Origin: Simmondsia chinensis
Taxonomy: Eukaryota > Streptophyta > Magnoliopsida > Caryophyllales > Simmondsiaceae
Length of the DNA: 64,000 bases
Reading direction: 5' to 3'
Assembly (NCBI GenBank): GCA_018398585.1
Contig: JAGTTD010000007.1
Span: 6,517,320-6,581,319 of the forward strand
In this document: in pieces, positions 61,900 through 64,000 of the stretch
Layout of the letters: each line of letters begins with the position of its first letter
Position numbering within the stretch: the first letter of the stretch is position 1
The notes under the pieces: generated by a model
What the model was told of the DNA's origin: nothing
What the model saw: only the letters and a program-made list of their open reading frames with translations
Databases searched by the model: none
Program-made: the position numbers and the translations under genes

Positions 61900-63235
61900 A
61901 CATAAAAACGCATTTTGTCTCCTGCAAAAATAATGGATCTAAGCCATAAGCCCTTCTCAGGCAGGTGGAATTCATCTCAAGCCGTAAGCCCTTTAATAGG
62001 CTGGCGAGATTCACTTTAAGCCGTAAGTCCTTTCGAGGCCGGTGGAATATGAAAAAACAAAGCCCGCCGGTCCATCCGTGGCAAACAAAACCCGTCGGTC
62101 CATCAGCGGCAAACAAAGCCCGTCAGACTTCCATGGCAAGTAAAGCCCGTCAGTCTATCCACGGCCAACAAAGTCCGTCGATCTCACCCACGGCAAAATA
62201 TGTGCTCTTCCGAAGCGGGCATAACAGAACTAGCTTGGATAGTAGTAACTTGGTTACTAATGCGCCCTTCCGAAGCGGGTCGAATACAAAAACCATAAGT
62301 CCTTTCGAGGCGAGTGGGATATAAAAAACAAAGCCTGTCGGTCTCACCCACGGCAAATAAAGCTCGTTGGTCTCACCCACGGCAAGCTAACTTGAAGTCC
62401 GTTGGTTTCGCCCGCGGCAAAATATGTGCTCTTCCCACACAAGCATACCAGAACTTGGTCAGATTCTCAATAGCTCGGTTACTACACGCGCCCTTCCTAA
62501 GCGGGTAGATCCGTCTGCAGCATGCTAAGCTCGTGGACCTATCCACGGCACAAACCCTAAGCCCGTAGATCTGTCTGTGGTAGGCTAAACCCTAGGACCT
62601 GTCCTAGGTGCACCGAGACCGTAAGCCCGTGGATCCATCCACAGTAGGTCAAAGTCCGTAGATCCGTCTGTGGCAAACGATGATCCCATAAGCCCCCTTC
62701 AGGCCGGGTGATGCGCTTAACCTCGTAAGTCCTCTTCAGGCCGAGGGATGCGTCACAACGTAAGCCCGTGGATCCATTCACGGTAGGTCAAAGTCCGTAG
62801 ATTCGTCTGCGGTAAACGATGATCCCTAAGCCCTCTTTAGGTCTGGTGATGTGCTTAACCTCGTAAGTTTTCTTCAGGCCGAGGGACACGCCACAACATA
62901 AGTTCGTGGCACCGCCCGCGGCAGGATATAAACCCATGGATCCGTCCGCGGCGAATGAAGACCGTAAGTTCGTGGCACTGCCCACGGCAGGATATAAACC
63001 CATGGATCTGTCCGCGGCGAACGAAGACCGTAATTCCGTGGCACCGCCCGCGGCAGGATATAAACTCGTGGATTCGTTCGTGGCAAACAAACACCGTAAG
63101 TCTGTGGCACCGCCTGCGGCAGGATATAAGCACGTGGATCTGTCCGTGACAAGCTTAGACCATAAGTCCGTAGATCCGTCTACGCCAGGCATAAAGCCCG
63201 ATGGTCCCCCCACGACAAGCTAACCCGATTTTGAT
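61900..63235 (+). repeat. Tandem arrays in the Tat 3' region (66-bp unit at 62880-63165)
   Basis: Built from AAGCCCGT, GGATCCGTCC and GCGGCAAAC words. In the regular part, GCAGGATATAA recurs at 62921, 62987, 63053 and 63119, exactly 66 bp apart. Because 66 is a multiple of three, long 22-residue-repeat frames open on both strands; these are not genes. Earlier units (61930-62880) are related but irregular. Confidence 0.88.
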
Positions 63236-63394
63236 AGGTATCGCACCATTACTCACAAATAGAAGCTCGCTCGAAGTGAAGAAGACATGAAAGCCGTAAG
63301 CCCGTCTAAGGCAGGCAAGAAGCCGACGCATGAACTACACGCCCCCTTGAGACGAGAAAAATATGTCAACACAAGATAAAGGACCTCATAACGG

Positions 63395-63640
63395 CGTAAC
63401 CCGAAGGTCTGCGTGCCCGTACAACCAAAAGGTTCGCGCCCTGTGACCCAAGGCAAAGACCCGCACACAACAAAGCCGAGAGCCTGCACGGAGCAACTTA
63501 AGCCGAAGGCTCTCATGCCGCTACTACACAAGCCGAAGGGCCACGCACAGCAATGTGACCCGAAGGTCCACACGCCACAACGCGACTCGTGGACCTCGCG
63601 CGACGATGCCAGCCAAGAGCCCGAACGCCGCAACATAAGA
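63395..63640 (+). repeat. Short tandem repeats, about 36-40 bp, in the Tat 3' region
   Basis: The theme AACCCGAAGGTC / AAGCCGAAGG, CGCACGC and ACACAACA recurs six or so times with much variation. It differs from the 66-bp array. Confidence 0.6.
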
Positions 63641-64000
63641 TGCGGGCTCATGGAGGGCGAAGCAAGATCCCGATCCGCGAGGTAATGGCCCTCCTTAAAA
63701 TGTGACAAGTTCCCATACTTGGTCAAAATCAAGCAAAAGGAAAAAGAAAGGCAAAAATGTGGATATGCGTTACAACAATAAATTACACAATACGTCCCGG
63801 CTTATTCATCACCTCCGATAAGACAAAAGGGAGGGACAAAAAGAAAAAGCGCCGATGCTTGAAGCCGTAAGCCTTGCACAAGGCATGAAAGATATCTACA
63901 CGAAAGATCGTAAAACTCTTCAAGGCAGCAACCGCATGAGCAACCTGCTCAAGGACTCGAGAAATAATGGCATCCTGCTCCGATATGTGCTGCCCTTGCT
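63641..64000 (+). other. Tat 3' region running off the window
   Basis: No gene. GCCGTAAGCC words continue near 63860. The 3' LTR has not begun by 64000. Confidence 0.5.

Larger units (their letters stand above)
58186..64000 (+). mobile_element. Ty3/gypsy retrotransposon of the Tat lineage, internally deleted, right end outside the window
   Basis: 2.1-kb LTR with tandem arrays, a TTGGCACCG-type primer site, a Tat-like gag, an abrupt join to the last part of integrase, then long tandem arrays. Known Tat/Ogre/Retand elements share this primer-site style, gag and a repeat-rich 3' region. The 3' LTR is not reached. Confidence 0.87.

Noticed and set aside
62788..63223. 22-residue-repeat proteins at 62.8-63.2 kb
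   Set aside because: Artefact of a 66-bp tandem unit, open on both strands with no conserved domain.
58429..63230. CRISPR-like arrays
   Set aside because: Units are contiguous without unique spacers, the window is plant nuclear DNA, and the arrays lie inside a retrotransposon.

Overview
This window is nuclear DNA from a flowering plant. The evidence is two intact plant genes (one with 14 exons), Ty1/copia and Ty3/gypsy retrotransposons with plant-type domains, a plant RTE-type LINE, MITEs and plant SINEs. I see no bacterial, organellar or viral genes. The species cannot be named from this sequence. Long, transposon-filled introns and intergenic space point to a medium or large genome.

Layout. 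1-4822 holds the 5' part of a decayed minus-strand Ty1/copia element, with its LTR at 4199-4822. 4823-8640 is AT-rich and gene-free; it contains a 583-bp inverted-repeat element full of CCGCG dyads and a truncated RTE tail. 9544-11394 (+) is an uninterrupted gene for a protein with four MA3 domains (MRF family, translation regulation). 13241-33768 (-) is a complete 14-exon gene for the nucleolar WD40 protein UTP13/TBL3 (Arabidopsis TORMOZ), predicted at 883 aa and convergent with the MRF gene. Two of its 13 introns use GC-AG ends. Its introns hold SINEs, MITEs and small tandem duplications. 33.9-37 kb is nested MITE-like repeats. 37.2-42.3 kb is a degenerate RTE LINE inserted in a MITE, followed by a second MITE copy. 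42.3-46.9 kb is a young non-autonomous LTR element with 1.1-kb LTRs and no coding interior, inserted in another MITE. 47.4-49 kb holds two tRNA-derived SINEs and a large foldback. 49.4-54.2 kb is a copia element (Retrofit/Ale-like). 54.2-57.9 kb is a third copia element sitting in the LTR of the second. 58.2-64 kb is a Ty3/gypsy Tat-lineage element. Its 2.1-kb LTR contains two tandem arrays (41-bp and 72-bp units), its gag is joined almost directly to the end of integrase by deletion, and more tandem arrays (66-bp unit) follow.

Most notable is a SINE family whose head is nearly a whole 5S rRNA and whose 3' part matches the end of the RTE LINE in the same window. There are three copies of 235-245 bp, each bounded by 14-18 bp target-site duplications. 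This looks like a 5S-derived plant SINE mobilised by an RTE LINE. Two further 5'-truncated copies of the same tail end in (TTG)n.

The two host genes act in protein synthesis (translation control and 18S rRNA maturation). Nothing in the sequence suggests they are co-regulated. Everything else is mobile DNA at various stages of decay, mostly nested.
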